Shown here in pieces: positions 54,983-63,607 of a stretch of 64,000 nucleotides of DNA (position 1 is its first letter; every line of letters starts with the position of its first letter). Origin of the DNA: Chitinophagales bacterium. Lineage in GTDB: Bacteria; Bacteroidota; Bacteroidia; Chitinophagales; Chitinophagaceae. Location of the stretch: NCBI GenBank assembly GCA_020636575.1, contig JACJXP010000002.1:124001-188000 (forward strand), written 5' to 3'. A program made the translations under genes and the position numbers. Below the pieces are notes generated by a model that saw nothing but the letters and a program-made list of their open reading frames with translations, did no database searches and was not told where the DNA came from.

Positions 54983-54990
54983 TATATTTG
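54983..54990 (+). promoter_or_regulatory. -7 box upstream of tRNA-Arg
   Basis: TATATTTG matches TAnnTTTG, 100 bp upstream of the tRNA 5' end. The transcript would start near 54997 and include the structured leader before the tRNA. No TTTG at normal spacing is visible. Confidence 0.45.
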
Positions 54991-55013
54991 CAGCCCTCTT
55001 ATGATGAGGCCCC

Positions 55014-55046
55014 GTAGTCGGGACGAAGCTATGCTTGTCTCGACTT
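55014..55046 (+). ncRNA. Stem-loop in the tRNA-Arg leader
   Basis: The segment GTAGTCGGGACGAAGC pairs with GCTTGTCTCGACTTAC (few bulges, one G-T pair) around a short loop, giving a strong hairpin between the promoter and the tRNA. The left side begins inside GGCCCCGTAG (55008-55017), which is identical to the first 10 bases of the tRNA. Function unknown; it may be a REP-like element or a processing leader. Confidence 0.4.
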
Positions 55047-55090
55047 ACTGTCAGAGGAGATTCAGGGGGAAAATTGAAATAGAACACAAA

Positions 55091-55164
55091 GGCCCCGTAG
55101 CTCAACTGAATAGAGCATCTGACTACGGATCAGAAGGTTTCAGGTTTGAATCCTGACGGGGTCA
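55091..55164 (+). tRNA. tRNA-Arg (anticodon ACG)
   Basis: A 74-nt cloverleaf: acceptor stem GGCCCCG/CGGGGTC, D arm GCTC/GAGC, anticodon arm TCTGA-CTACGGA-TCAGA with anticodon ACG (reads CGN Arg codons), T arm TCAGG-TTTGAAT-CCTGA, discriminator A. All stems pair; the acceptor stem has one G-T pair. CCA is not encoded. A terminator follows within 3 bases. Confidence 0.97.
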
Positions 55165-55166
55165 CA

Positions 55167-55197
55167 AAGCCTTGCAATTAAATTGCAGGGCTTTTTT
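55167..55197 (+). terminator. Rho-independent terminator of the tRNA gene
   Basis: An 11-bp stem AAGCCTTGCAA / TTGCAGGGCTT (one G-T pair) with an AT loop is followed by TTTTTTG, immediately after the tRNA. Confidence 0.92.
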
Positions 55198-55309
55198 GTT
55201 TGTACTAAACAAAATTGCTTTTAGGCAGATATTTTTCAATAATAACTTTCAGCAGTGCTGTTGTATATTTAAATAAAAAGAGTCATATCCTCTATCCTAT
55301 ACAAGTTAG

Positions 55310-56677
55310 ATGAAAAAAAAGTACAAATTGATTAAACTAATCTTTTCTGTTAGCATAATGGCTTTCTCTCTAACCGGGATTTGTCAGAAAATTATATATA
55401 ACCCCAATCAACTTTACTCGGTCAATGAATTACAGGATGATTTTAAATTTCTAAGAACGAATCTTGAAAAAAATCATCCCAACCTACATCTATACACGTC
55501 AAAAGAAAAACTTAGTTTTTTTCTTGACAGTCTCTATAAATGTATTACAAGGCCACTTTCTGAAATGGATTTCTATAATCTTATCACTTTGATAAATTCA
55601 AAATTAAAAGATGGTCATACTATGTTATTACCAAGTGAAGAAGCTGGAAATTATTTTAATGAAAATGCCAGGTTTTTCCCATTCTATATAAAAATATTAA
55701 ATAATAGGCTTTATGTTAATATGAATTGTTCGACTGATACACTTATTAGTGAAGGATCTGAAATATTGAACATAAACAAGATTCCTTCAAAAGATATATT
55801 AGACTATTTATTAACTAGGCAGATCAGGGACGGCAATAATCAAACATACCCTATTTGGATTATGACTAATTACTTTAAAGAATATTTCAGCTTTTCATTT
55901 GGGCATCCGGACAAATTTCATATAACATTTAAAAGTAAAGAATATGAAAATAAGACTGTAACAATAGACGCCTTGTCTAAAGACAGTATTCGTTTTTACA
56001 GGAAATTAAAATACAATGAAAGAGATTCAATTAGTAGCCCAAAACAAGGCATAATTTTCGAAACTAATAAGCAATCAGGGATTGCTTTGCTTTCAATAAA
56101 AAGTTTTGATCCCGATATTTTAAACTCTGTTTATCATCAAAGTTTTGATAACACAATTAAAGAAATATTTGATAATCTTAATAAAGGAAACATTCAAAAT
56201 CTTATTCTAGACCTGAGAGACAATCAAGGAGGAGACTTTGAAACAGGAAAATTATTATTGTCTTATTTGCTACTTAGGCCTATTAAATATTTACCAAAAA
56301 GTAATAATAAAGAAATAATAATTCCCAAGCCGAATAGCTATAAAGGAAATCTCTATGTTTTAATTAACGGAGGAAGTTTTTCCAGTACTGCAATCTTATG
56401 CTCATACTTGGAGGCAACAAAGAGAGGCTTTTTTATCGGTGAAGAAACAGGAGGTAATAAGATCATAATTAGCGGAGACCCAATAGACACAATTTTACCG
56501 AACACCAAAATATTATTTAGCGTTTCTACCACCGGATATGTAATAAGGAAGAATCGTAACAAAGGTCGAGGGGTAATTCCAAATTATTACACCAATATCT
56601 CTATTGATAATGTTATAACAGATAGCGATATCCCAAAGCAAATAGCTCTAGATATAATTTTAAAGCAGTTAAAATAG
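55310..56677 (+). CDS. S41 family peptidase (secreted, AT-rich gene)
   Basis: The 455-residue protein has an N-terminal signal (about 1-25) and a helical region, then a tail-specific-protease-like S41 domain (about 240-455): LILDLRDNQGG (298-308), the nucleophile-bearing INGGSFSSTA (352-361) and GEETGG (377-382). It lacks an obvious PDZ domain, like other short S41 members of Bacteroidota. It is probably a periplasmic or surface peptidase of unknown substrate. The gene is visibly richer in A and T than its neighbours and stands alone directly downstream of tRNA-Arg, compatible with transfer. Confidence 0.88.
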   Translation: MKKKYKLIKLIFSVSIMAFSLTGICQKIIYNPNQLYSVNELQDDFKFLRTNLEKNHPNLHLYTSKEKLSFFLDSLYKCITRPLSEMDFYNLITLINSKLKDGHTMLLPSEEAGNYFNENARFFPFYIKILNNRLYVNMNCSTDTLISEGSEILNINKIPSKDILDYLLTRQIRDGNNQTYPIWIMTNYFKEYFSFSFGHPDKFHITFKSKEYENKTVTIDALSKDSIRFYRKLKYNERDSISSPKQGIIFETNKQSGIALLSIKSFDPDILNSVYHQSFDNTIKEIFDNLNKGNIQNLILDLRDNQGGDFETGKLLLSYLLLRPIKYLPKSNNKEIIIPKPNSYKGNLYVLINGGSFSSTAILCSYLEATKRGFFIGEETGGNKIIISGDPIDTILPNTKILFSVSTTGYVIRKNRNKGRGVIPNYYTNISIDNVITDSDIPKQIALDIILKQLK

Positions 56678-56687
56678 TTTTAACTAT

Positions 56688-59600
56688 CTACGGCCTCCTC
56701 TGCCTCCAATCCGGCACCAGCTTATCCAATAGTTTTTGGAATTCTTTATTTTCTTTTAACCCAAACAGATCAGGGTCAAGGATCAGGCTTTCTTTATTCT
56801 TATAGCCCCTGTCAAAAGCCTGTTGCAGGTATAATACAGCCTGCTCTGGTTTATTATCCATAGCATAGCTGCAGGCCAGTTGATAATAAGTTTTTTCCCT
56901 AGCACCATCAAGCCGTATCGCTTTTTCAAGATAAACGACAGCAGAATCATACCGTTGTAATGTATGATAGATAAGCCCCAAATTCAGGGTAGTGCTGAAT
57001 GAGTTCGGATCCAGTTCCCAGGCCTTTTTCATATACCGAAAAGCCGAATCATAATATTCTAACCGCATCAACAATGCCCCGGCATTGGTATAGGCAGGTG
57101 TATATTTTGGATCAATAGTTATGGCATGCCTGAAATAAACCAAAGCAGAATCATACAGCTTCATATCCTCAAATAAATTACCCAGGTTAAAATACAGCTG
57201 TGCCTCTGGTGAAGCATTGCGTTCCATGGGCTGTTTATAATAGTACGAAGCCGAGTCAGCCATATTCAGCAACTTGAAAATACCCGCAATATTGATCGGG
57301 AAAATAGGGTTGTCCGGTTCATTATTCATGGCTTTGCGCAGGTACACCCTGGCCGAATCATATTGTTTGATTCCCCTGAAAACAAGTCCGAGATTATTCA
57401 ACAACTGTGCATTATCAGGATTTTTCTCCAATCCCTTTCTGAAATATTTGGCGGCAGAATCATATCTTTTTTGATCAAGGAATACAAGCCCCAGTTCATT
57501 CATGGAACTGATATCAAATTCATTCTGCAAAAAATTCCCCTTTAAGAAATTTGAAATAGAATCCAACTGATTCAGGTCACGGAATATCTTCATCAGGTTT
57601 TTGGAAGCTGGCTTATAATCCGGTTTCAGGTTCAATGCCCTTCTGAAGTACTTGCGGGCAGAATCATAGATCTTCTCCTGGCCATATATAGACCCGACGA
57701 GGTTAATAATAGAAGGATTCTTAGGATCCAGTTCAATTGCCCGATGAAAATATTTATCCAGCGAATCCATTTGCTTCAGTTCTTTAAATACAAGCCCTGT
57801 ATTGATAAGCGCATAGGCAGAAAAAGGATTGGTCTGTAAAGCCTTATTATAATAAAAACGGGCAGAGTCATATTCCTTTAATAAAAAACTGGCACGGCCA
57901 AGATTATTGAATGCATCCTCATAGGTAGGATCCAGTTCCGATGCAAGCCGGTAATAGGTTTTGGCTGAATCATAAGCCTTTAATTCCTTATATAAATTAC
58001 CGATATACACATTCACAATGGACTTATCCTGGTAATTATTGAATGCCTGTGAATAATAGATACGGGCCGAATCAAATTGTTTTAACTCAAAGAATGTTTT
58101 GGCCAAACCATTATAAGGATTGATCAGTTTGGGGTCTGCTTTGATACTTTTCTTAAAAAAAGTAGCTGCCTTATCAAACATTTTCCGGTCATAATATAAC
58201 CAGCCAATATTACTGCTGGCGAAAACATTCTGCGGATCTATCCGCAATGCCCTTTCATAATTGGCGATCGCCGAATCACCTTGTGTAACAGAATAAAAGA
58301 AATGGCCCAGGTCCACATAAGCATCCGCATTCTCCGGATCAACTTCAATGGATTTCCGGTAATATTTGATGGCAGAATCAGGTCTGTTCAGTGTTTTATA
58401 CGAATAAGCCATTGTAACATAGGGATACCTCCAGTTAGGGGCAGTTATTATTGCCTTGCGGGCATAATAAATGGCGCTATCATAGCGGCGATTATCCAGG
58501 TGCAGGGAAGAAAGTGTGTTAAGGATATATGCTGCATTTTTATCACAGGCATAGGCTGCATACGCATACTCAAATGCGGTTTTCATATCTATCTGCGCCC
58601 TGTTCTTTCCATAATATCCCCTTGCTTTGAAAAAGTACATTCTGCCCATCAGGCTCTTGGCAAATTCCGGATCATCGGGCATAATAAAATTGATCGCTTT
58701 TTCCAGCATGATGCCGATATCATAGAATTCCTGCATGGCTACTTTCTCCATTCGTTGCAGGGTGGTGTTGAGTTCATCACCATTGTCTTCTTCGGCTACC
58801 TGTGCCCGTAGCCTTTGAATAGAAGAAGCATCACGACTGTCCAGGTAAAGGTTGATCTTGGTCTGTGCAAAATTGATATATTCCACAGCCAATGTGCTTT
58901 GGGCATCTTCTGTATAAGGACTGTTAGGATAATTCTTCTCCAGCTGATCATAATAATACTCTGCAGAACCTTCACCGGTGATACGGCTGTCCTTAATAGC
59001 TTTATTGAAAAGATTATAGGTTTCTATGATCGCAGTATCCGCTGCTATTCCCTTAACCGAACGGCCCCTGGGAGCTACATCCAATGCCCTGTTACCCGGC
59101 CCCTTGTTCTGCTGTTTTTTGATCAGCAACCAGTTCTTCAGATAATCTTTATTTACGTTGGTCACCACTTTTTCACTGCTTTCACTGCAACAGAAAAACG
59201 GGTCCTGTTTTCGCCGAAAGACCTGCTCGGCAATATTGGGAACATTTTTGTCTATATATTTCTGTATCTCTGAAAGAGTGACCTTCTGATCTTCCTGCCC
59301 CTGTGTATCCGCCAGTCCGCTAAGACCGTCCACAAGGTAATAGGTAAACAATCCATGACCACTACCAATGGAAGCATCTTCCAATGATTCCTGTCCGGCA
59401 CCTGTTGCCAGCATAATGATCTCACCAGCCCTTTTTTCTGAAATGGCGCTGTTCAAAAAACTTTGTCCTTCCTTACCACCGGGCAGTTCATTGGTGCGGC
59501 AGGCATCCATAATAAAAAATACTTCTACCCCTTTCCCGGTTTCCCGCTGGATCTTCAGTTTGAGGTTATACAATTGTATTACACCGCCTGCCAGGTAATT

Positions 59601-60035
59601 GTTTTTATCTCCCGCAGGGTTGCAGTCATAGGCGATATAAAAAAACTGGTCCTCATCAATAGCATCACCATGCCCAGCAAGGTAAATGAACAACCGGTCA
59701 CCAGCCTGTAGTCTTTTCGCCGTCAGCCATTTCCATCCTTTTGCCCAAAAGGTAGATGCCAGTGCCTCTTCATTAAGCAAACAGAAAATATTATCCGCAG
59801 GCAAATTGCCGCCTCCGGGTGATTTCAGAAAATCCCGGAACATTTCTGCATCCTTATCTGCATAAGTCAGCGGCCGCACATATTTGTAGGAGGAAATACC
59901 CATGATCATAGCAAAGGTTTGCGGCCCCTTGATAGTGGTATCCCTGGGTGTGGGAGGCGACACCTGTGCAAGCCCGGCGTAGCTGAAAATCAAAAAGAAG
60001 GGCAGAAATAGCTTTATGGAAAGTGATTTTCTCAT
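56688..60035 (-). CDS. Secreted caspase-family (C14) protease with long TPR array
   Basis: This 1115-residue protein has a signal peptide (about 1-23), then a caspase-like domain (about 38-290): FAMIMGISSYKYVRPLTYAD, catalytic His122 in YLAGHGD and catalytic Cys179 in FIMDACRTN, so the dyad is complete. A linker with a bacterial-type helical region precedes a long series of tetratricopeptide repeats (from about 500 to the end, period 34, recurring YDSAxxYYxKA). The C-terminus extends into single TPR-like helices ending DKLVPDWRQR. Export of the caspase domain is notable. It is divergent from a CHASE2 gene, 171 bp apart, suggesting a common signalling or regulated-proteolysis module. Confidence 0.93.
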   Translation of the reverse strand: MRKSLSIKLFLPFFLIFSYAGLAQVSPPTPRDTTIKGPQTFAMIMGISSYKYVRPLTYADKDAEMFRDFLKSPGGGNLPADNIFCLLNEEALASTFWAKGWKWLTAKRLQAGDRLFIYLAGHGDAIDEDQFFYIAYDCNPAGDKNNYLAGGVIQLYNLKLKIQRETGKGVEVFFIMDACRTNELPGGKEGQSFLNSAISEKRAGEIIMLATGAGQESLEDASIGSGHGLFTYYLVDGLSGLADTQGQEDQKVTLSEIQKYIDKNVPNIAEQVFRRKQDPFFCCSESSEKVVTNVNKDYLKNWLLIKKQQNKGPGNRALDVAPRGRSVKGIAADTAIIETYNLFNKAIKDSRITGEGSAEYYYDQLEKNYPNSPYTEDAQSTLAVEYINFAQTKINLYLDSRDASSIQRLRAQVAEEDNGDELNTTLQRMEKVAMQEFYDIGIMLEKAINFIMPDDPEFAKSLMGRMYFFKARGYYGKNRAQIDMKTAFEYAYAAYACDKNAAYILNTLSSLHLDNRRYDSAIYYARKAIITAPNWRYPYVTMAYSYKTLNRPDSAIKYYRKSIEVDPENADAYVDLGHFFYSVTQGDSAIANYERALRIDPQNVFASSNIGWLYYDRKMFDKAATFFKKSIKADPKLINPYNGLAKTFFELKQFDSARIYYSQAFNNYQDKSIVNVYIGNLYKELKAYDSAKTYYRLASELDPTYEDAFNNLGRASFLLKEYDSARFYYNKALQTNPFSAYALINTGLVFKELKQMDSLDKYFHRAIELDPKNPSIINLVGSIYGQEKIYDSARKYFRRALNLKPDYKPASKNLMKIFRDLNQLDSISNFLKGNFLQNEFDISSMNELGLVFLDQKRYDSAAKYFRKGLEKNPDNAQLLNNLGLVFRGIKQYDSARVYLRKAMNNEPDNPIFPINIAGIFKLLNMADSASYYYKQPMERNASPEAQLYFNLGNLFEDMKLYDSALVYFRHAITIDPKYTPAYTNAGALLMRLEYYDSAFRYMKKAWELDPNSFSTTLNLGLIYHTLQRYDSAVVYLEKAIRLDGAREKTYYQLACSYAMDNKPEQAVLYLQQAFDRGYKNKESLILDPDLFGLKENKEFQKLLDKLVPDWRQRRP

Positions 60036-60206
60036 AAATTCGGCAAACTAATTTACGGATTTACAAGTGAATATGTAGTAAACGACGGTAAAACCCTTCC
60101 AAAAGTGGCCTGATCGCCCATATAATTTACAGAAGGTTAAATTCTTTGCAAATTGCAACCCGTACTATTCATTTGATATCCCTACTATTAAAACCACACT
60201 CTTTTG

Positions 60207-61472
60207 ATGAAAAAACCACTGCATAAACGGTTAGGACATGGGGTAAAACATGCTCACCGCAGGGTAACCAAATACCTGATGGAAAGAGATACCCTCTTTG
60301 CCACTTTATGGGTTTTCATCTTCATTTTTGTTTTAGGCTCTATCCCTCTGAACCTTGGAATTCTGAACCCGGTCAAACTCGGACTCAAGGATTTTGATTT
60401 TAATGACCTCTACTATTCAAAGGTTGGGAATAAACAAAAGAATGATATTGACAGCAATATTGTTGTTGTCAATATTGGCCGTGCAGACAGGGAAGCGATC
60501 GCCATGCTGGTTGAAAAGACAGCATCAATGGGGCCTAAAGTGATAGGACTTGATGTGTTGTTTGATGGTCCAAGGGATCCTTACCAGGATTCATTATTAA
60601 GAGAAACTATAAACAAAACTCCAAACCTGGTACTGGCAGTCAAGTACCTTACGGACTCTTCACACAAACTGATTGCCGCCAATAACTATTTTAAGAATGA
60701 TAAAACGCTTTATGGTCATGTAAATTTTCCAACCCATGGAGATAAGGAAACCATAAGATCATACTATCCTTTTAAAGAAGATGACAAGGAGCATGATATT
60801 ATCATTCCTTCTTTTACTACTACACTATTAAAACAATATAACCAGGAAGCATATCACAGGATCGAGAAAAAAATAAATAAAGAAACAATTATCAGTTATA
60901 GCCGAACCTTAACTGAGCATAAAAAACAATACCTGGTTGTACAACCAGAAGATCTGATGATGGATATGGTCGATTCATCAAGTTTTAAAAATAGAATTGC
61001 TTTATTGGCTTATGTAAATGACAACCCAAATGATATAGAGGATAAGAAGTTCACGCCGATGAATGAGAAATATGCGGGCAAATCAACCCCTGACATGAAC
61101 GGTATCATTGTACATGCCAACATTCTTTCCATGGTGCTGGAAAACAACTTTATAAAAAAATTCCCGGGTTGGGGCAACTGGCTGTTGGCCATCATCGTCT
61201 GTTGGTTACACATGTCGTTCTTTATTCATTATTACCTGGAAAGCCATATCTGGTTCCACCTTGCCGCCAAGATCGCACAGGTGCTTTCAGCCATTTTCTT
61301 TGTATGGCTGGGAATCGAGATATACAACCGCTACCATGTAAAAGTGAATATGAAATATAGCCTGATCACCATTGTAATGGCCGTGGATGTGATCTATTTT
61401 TATGAAGCATGGGCCACATGGATGCATAAAAAATATCATTATAATACAGTATTTAAACCACATCATCACTAA
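60207..61472 (+). CDS. CHASE2 domain membrane protein
   Basis: The 421-residue protein has a TM segment (about 31-54), an extracytoplasmic CHASE2-type sensor (about 60-325, with SNIVVVNIGRADREAIA and GPKVIGLDVLFDGPRDPYQDS) and three C-terminal TM segments (about 330-400). CHASE2 modules usually precede kinases or cyclases, but no output domain follows here. The C-terminus is His-rich (FKPHHH). The start is ATG 60207, not the TTG three bases earlier. It is first of two plus-strand genes, 17 bp before the FecR-like gene, and divergent from the caspase/TPR gene. Confidence 0.88.
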   Translation: MKKPLHKRLGHGVKHAHRRVTKYLMERDTLFATLWVFIFIFVLGSIPLNLGILNPVKLGLKDFDFNDLYYSKVGNKQKNDIDSNIVVVNIGRADREAIAMLVEKTASMGPKVIGLDVLFDGPRDPYQDSLLRETINKTPNLVLAVKYLTDSSHKLIAANNYFKNDKTLYGHVNFPTHGDKETIRSYYPFKEDDKEHDIIIPSFTTTLLKQYNQEAYHRIEKKINKETIISYSRTLTEHKKQYLVVQPEDLMMDMVDSSSFKNRIALLAYVNDNPNDIEDKKFTPMNEKYAGKSTPDMNGIIVHANILSMVLENNFIKKFPGWGNWLLAIIVCWLHMSFFIHYYLESHIWFHLAAKIAQVLSAIFFVWLGIEIYNRYHVKVNMKYSLITIVMAVDVIYFYEAWATWMHKKYHYNTVFKPHHH

Positions 61473-61489
61473 CACCTAAATCCAGAAAA

Positions 61490-62389
61490 ATGAAAAAGTT
61501 GTTATTTGTTTCCCTATTACTGAGCAGTGCCGTTTTTGTACAGGCGCAGGGAGCCGACTTCCTGATATATAGCTTTAAGGGAAATGTATCTGTAGTAGAG
61601 AACAACGCAGAAGCCAAAGCCAAAGTGGGCAAACTGATGAACAGCAGTGCTACCATCAAAGTAGCGAACGGTTCTGCAGTTACACTAATCTGTAATGAAG
61701 CCGCTATGTTCACCATTACAAAAGGTGGCACATATCCCCTGCGTAATTTTGGAGATTCATGCAAGGTCTCTAAAAGCTCTGTTAGCTCTAACTATGTAAA
61801 ATATGTATGGGCTCAAATGACAAAATCAAGCGGCTCACCCGGCAGCAACCGTAAAGCATATATGAATACGGTAGGTGCTGTCAGCCGTTCTATCAACAAT
61901 GTCTGGATCGATCCAAGACTGGATACAGTGAACTATTGCGATGGTGATGTGCCGCTTTCCTGGAAATCATATGCAGATGCTGAAGAATTTGAATTCTTTT
62001 TATTCAGTAGTACAGACATTGTAAACCCTATTTATAAGACCACGGTTAAAAAACATAAGGTACCTGTATCTGACCTGCTTGGAAAGATAAAGCCGGGCAA
62101 CACTTATTACTGGACTGCCGCTGTAAAGGGAGAAGAAAACGATGACCTCAAAGTGCTGAACTATAAGAAAAAAGAAGATTTTAAAAGTATCCTGGAAACG
62201 ATCAAAGCCCAGGGAGTGCCTTTTGAAGGTGAAGCGGAGCAGGCATATCGTATCGCTTTTATGCTGGAAGATGCACATTTCCTGGCTGAAGCACATGACT
62301 ATTATGAAAAAGCAGCCACAGCAGACGAAGCAAATGTATTATACCGGTCTACACTCATGTCATTCCGGAAAGATTACGAGATCAAGTGA
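61490..62389 (+). CDS. Secreted FecR-like protein with TPR-like C-terminus
   Basis: The 299-residue protein has a signal peptide (1-19, ending VQAQG). The next 75 residues have a FecR-type repeated beta pattern: SFKGNVSVVENNAEAKAKVG, NSSATIKVANGSAVTLICNE and AAMFTITKGGTYPLR. A Fn3-like region follows (about 140-225, LSWKSYADAEEFEFFLF to YYWTAAVKG). The C-terminus is helical and TPR-like (AYRIAFMLEDAHFLAEAHDYYEKA). No enzymatic motif is visible. I infer a periplasmic scaffold or sensor partner of the CHASE2 protein. Confidence 0.75.
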   Translation: MKKLLFVSLLLSSAVFVQAQGADFLIYSFKGNVSVVENNAEAKAKVGKLMNSSATIKVANGSAVTLICNEAAMFTITKGGTYPLRNFGDSCKVSKSSVSSNYVKYVWAQMTKSSGSPGSNRKAYMNTVGAVSRSINNVWIDPRLDTVNYCDGDVPLSWKSYADAEEFEFFLFSSTDIVNPIYKTTVKKHKVPVSDLLGKIKPGNTYYWTAAVKGEENDDLKVLNYKKKEDFKSILETIKAQGVPFEGEAEQAYRIAFMLEDAHFLAEAHDYYEKAATADEANVLYRSTLMSFRKDYEIK

Positions 62390-62409
62390 TGATGATCCTG
62401 TATTAAGAG

Positions 62410-62436
62410 AAGCCGCTAAATTTTAGCGGCTTTTTT
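62410..62436 (+). terminator. Rho-independent terminator of the CHASE2-FecR-like operon
   Basis: A 9-bp stem AAGCCGCTA / TAGCGGCTT with a short loop is followed by TTTTTT. It lies 21 bp after the FecR-like gene. Confidence 0.9.
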
Positions 62437-62456
62437 ATTGCTATCTTTCAACCCTT

Positions 62457-62930
62457 ATGAAGATATCCTTCTGGTCCATCGGTAAAGCTCATGAACCCAT
62501 GCTAAAAAAAGCAGTGGAGGAATTTACACAAAGGGTGGGCCGTTATTACAAAACAGAATGGCATATCATTCCGCCACCAAAGAATGCAGCATCATTAAGC
62601 GAAACGGAACTAAAGAAAAAAGAAGCTGAGCTGGTATTGGATCTTGTGCAACCCGGTGATCACCTCGTTGCCCTGGATGAGAATGGCAAACAAATGAGTT
62701 CTAAAAAACTGGCCACATTTATACAGGCAAGAACCAATGAAAGTACAAAGCATCTTATCTTTTTAATTGGTGGTGCTTATGGGTTAGATGTAGCAGTGAT
62801 ACAAAAAGCAGCATTTAGCTGGAGCTTGTCCGATTTAACTTTTCCGCACCAGTTGGTACGCTTAATTTTAGCGGAACAGGTATACCGTGCCTGTACTATT
62901 ATCCGCAACGAAAAATACCATCACCAATAA
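62457..62930 (+). CDS. rlmH: 23S rRNA pseudouridine-1915 N3-methyltransferase RlmH
   Basis: The 157-residue SPOUT methyltransferase has the family-typical MKISFWSIGKAHEPMLKKAV start and the C-terminal SAM-binding trefoil loop: FLIGGAYGLD, SLSDLTFPHQLVRLILAEQVYRA (in part) and a terminal RNEKYHHQ. It methylates pseudouridine 1915 of 23S rRNA in the assembled ribosome. Length matches the family (about 155). It is 33 bp before the rhomboid gene and may be co-transcribed with it. Confidence 0.97.
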   Translation: MKISFWSIGKAHEPMLKKAVEEFTQRVGRYYKTEWHIIPPPKNAASLSETELKKKEAELVLDLVQPGDHLVALDENGKQMSSKKLATFIQARTNESTKHLIFLIGGAYGLDVAVIQKAAFSWSLSDLTFPHQLVRLILAEQVYRACTIIRNEKYHHQ

Positions 62931-62963
62931 AACCTTATTTTCGGCATTGTATAAATTAAAAGA

Positions 62964-63605
62964 ATGGACCTTTCTATTACCCTGATCATTGTTATCATCA
63001 CAGCCATTATTTCCATCGGCGCTTTCAATAATGAAAAAACAAAGAATGATCTCATCTTCTATCCTCCGTACATCTCCCGGGGACAATTATACCGTTTCAT
63101 TACTCATGGATTGATTCATGCCGATGTTGGGCACCTCATCTTCAACATGATCGCATTGTATTCATTTGGAGAAATACTGGAGCAATACTTTTCTTCTCCT
63201 GTGGTTTTTGGGAACAGCGGAAAACTTTTATACATTATACTTTATGTCAGCGCCCTGATCGTTGCTTCGGTGCCTGATTATTTTAAACATAAAGACAATT
63301 ATTACTATCGTTCACTCGGCGCTTCCGGCGCAGTATCAGCTGTAATTTTTTCTTCCATTCTTTTTAACCCAAATGGGGGCATTGGTTTTATCTTCCTGCC
63401 CGGCATAGATATACCCGGTTATATCTTCGGTGCTATCTATATCATTGTGTCAACCATACTGGCCCGCCGCGGACGGGATAATATAGGTCATGGCGCCCAT
63501 ATCACCGGCGCTATTTACGGTTTGATATTTACCTATGTAACCACCAAACTGCTGACCAATCTTGACATATTAAAATGGTTCTGGAGCCAGGTTACGGGGG
63601 GATAA
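62964..63605 (+). CDS. Rhomboid family intramembrane serine protease
   Basis: The 213-residue membrane protein has six predicted helices. The catalytic dyad is present: Ser121 in SLGASGAVSA and His179 in GHGAHITGAIYG; the HADVGHLIFNM segment near residue 52-62 is the conserved L1-TM2 region. It cleaves membrane-protein substrates within the lipid bilayer. The gene follows rlmH and ends 2 bp before the convergent tilS gene. Confidence 0.93.
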   Translation: MDLSITLIIVIITAIISIGAFNNEKTKNDLIFYPPYISRGQLYRFITHGLIHADVGHLIFNMIALYSFGEILEQYFSSPVVFGNSGKLLYIILYVSALIVASVPDYFKHKDNYYYRSLGASGAVSAVIFSSILFNPNGGIGFIFLPGIDIPGYIFGAIYIIVSTILARRGRDNIGHGAHITGAIYGLIFTYVTTKLLTNLDILKWFWSQVTGG

Positions 63606-63607
63606 AA

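Noticed and set aside
54902..55156. 84-codon plus-strand frame ending in the tRNA
   Set aside because: It reads through the tRNA-Arg gene; its C-terminus (GPVAQLNRASDYGSEGFR) is the well-known translation artefact of tRNA sequence.
56700..58600. Regularly spaced recurring GAATCATA-like motif about every 102 bp, CRISPR- or satellite-like at first sight
   Set aside because: The period equals 34 codons and comes from the YDSA motif of TPR repeats in the caspase gene; spacers are coding and repeats diverged.
58281..59273. Two plus-strand frames of 176 and 152 codons
   Set aside because: Antisense to the caspase/TPR gene, in which domain motifs are continuous; Ile/Cys-rich shadow translations.
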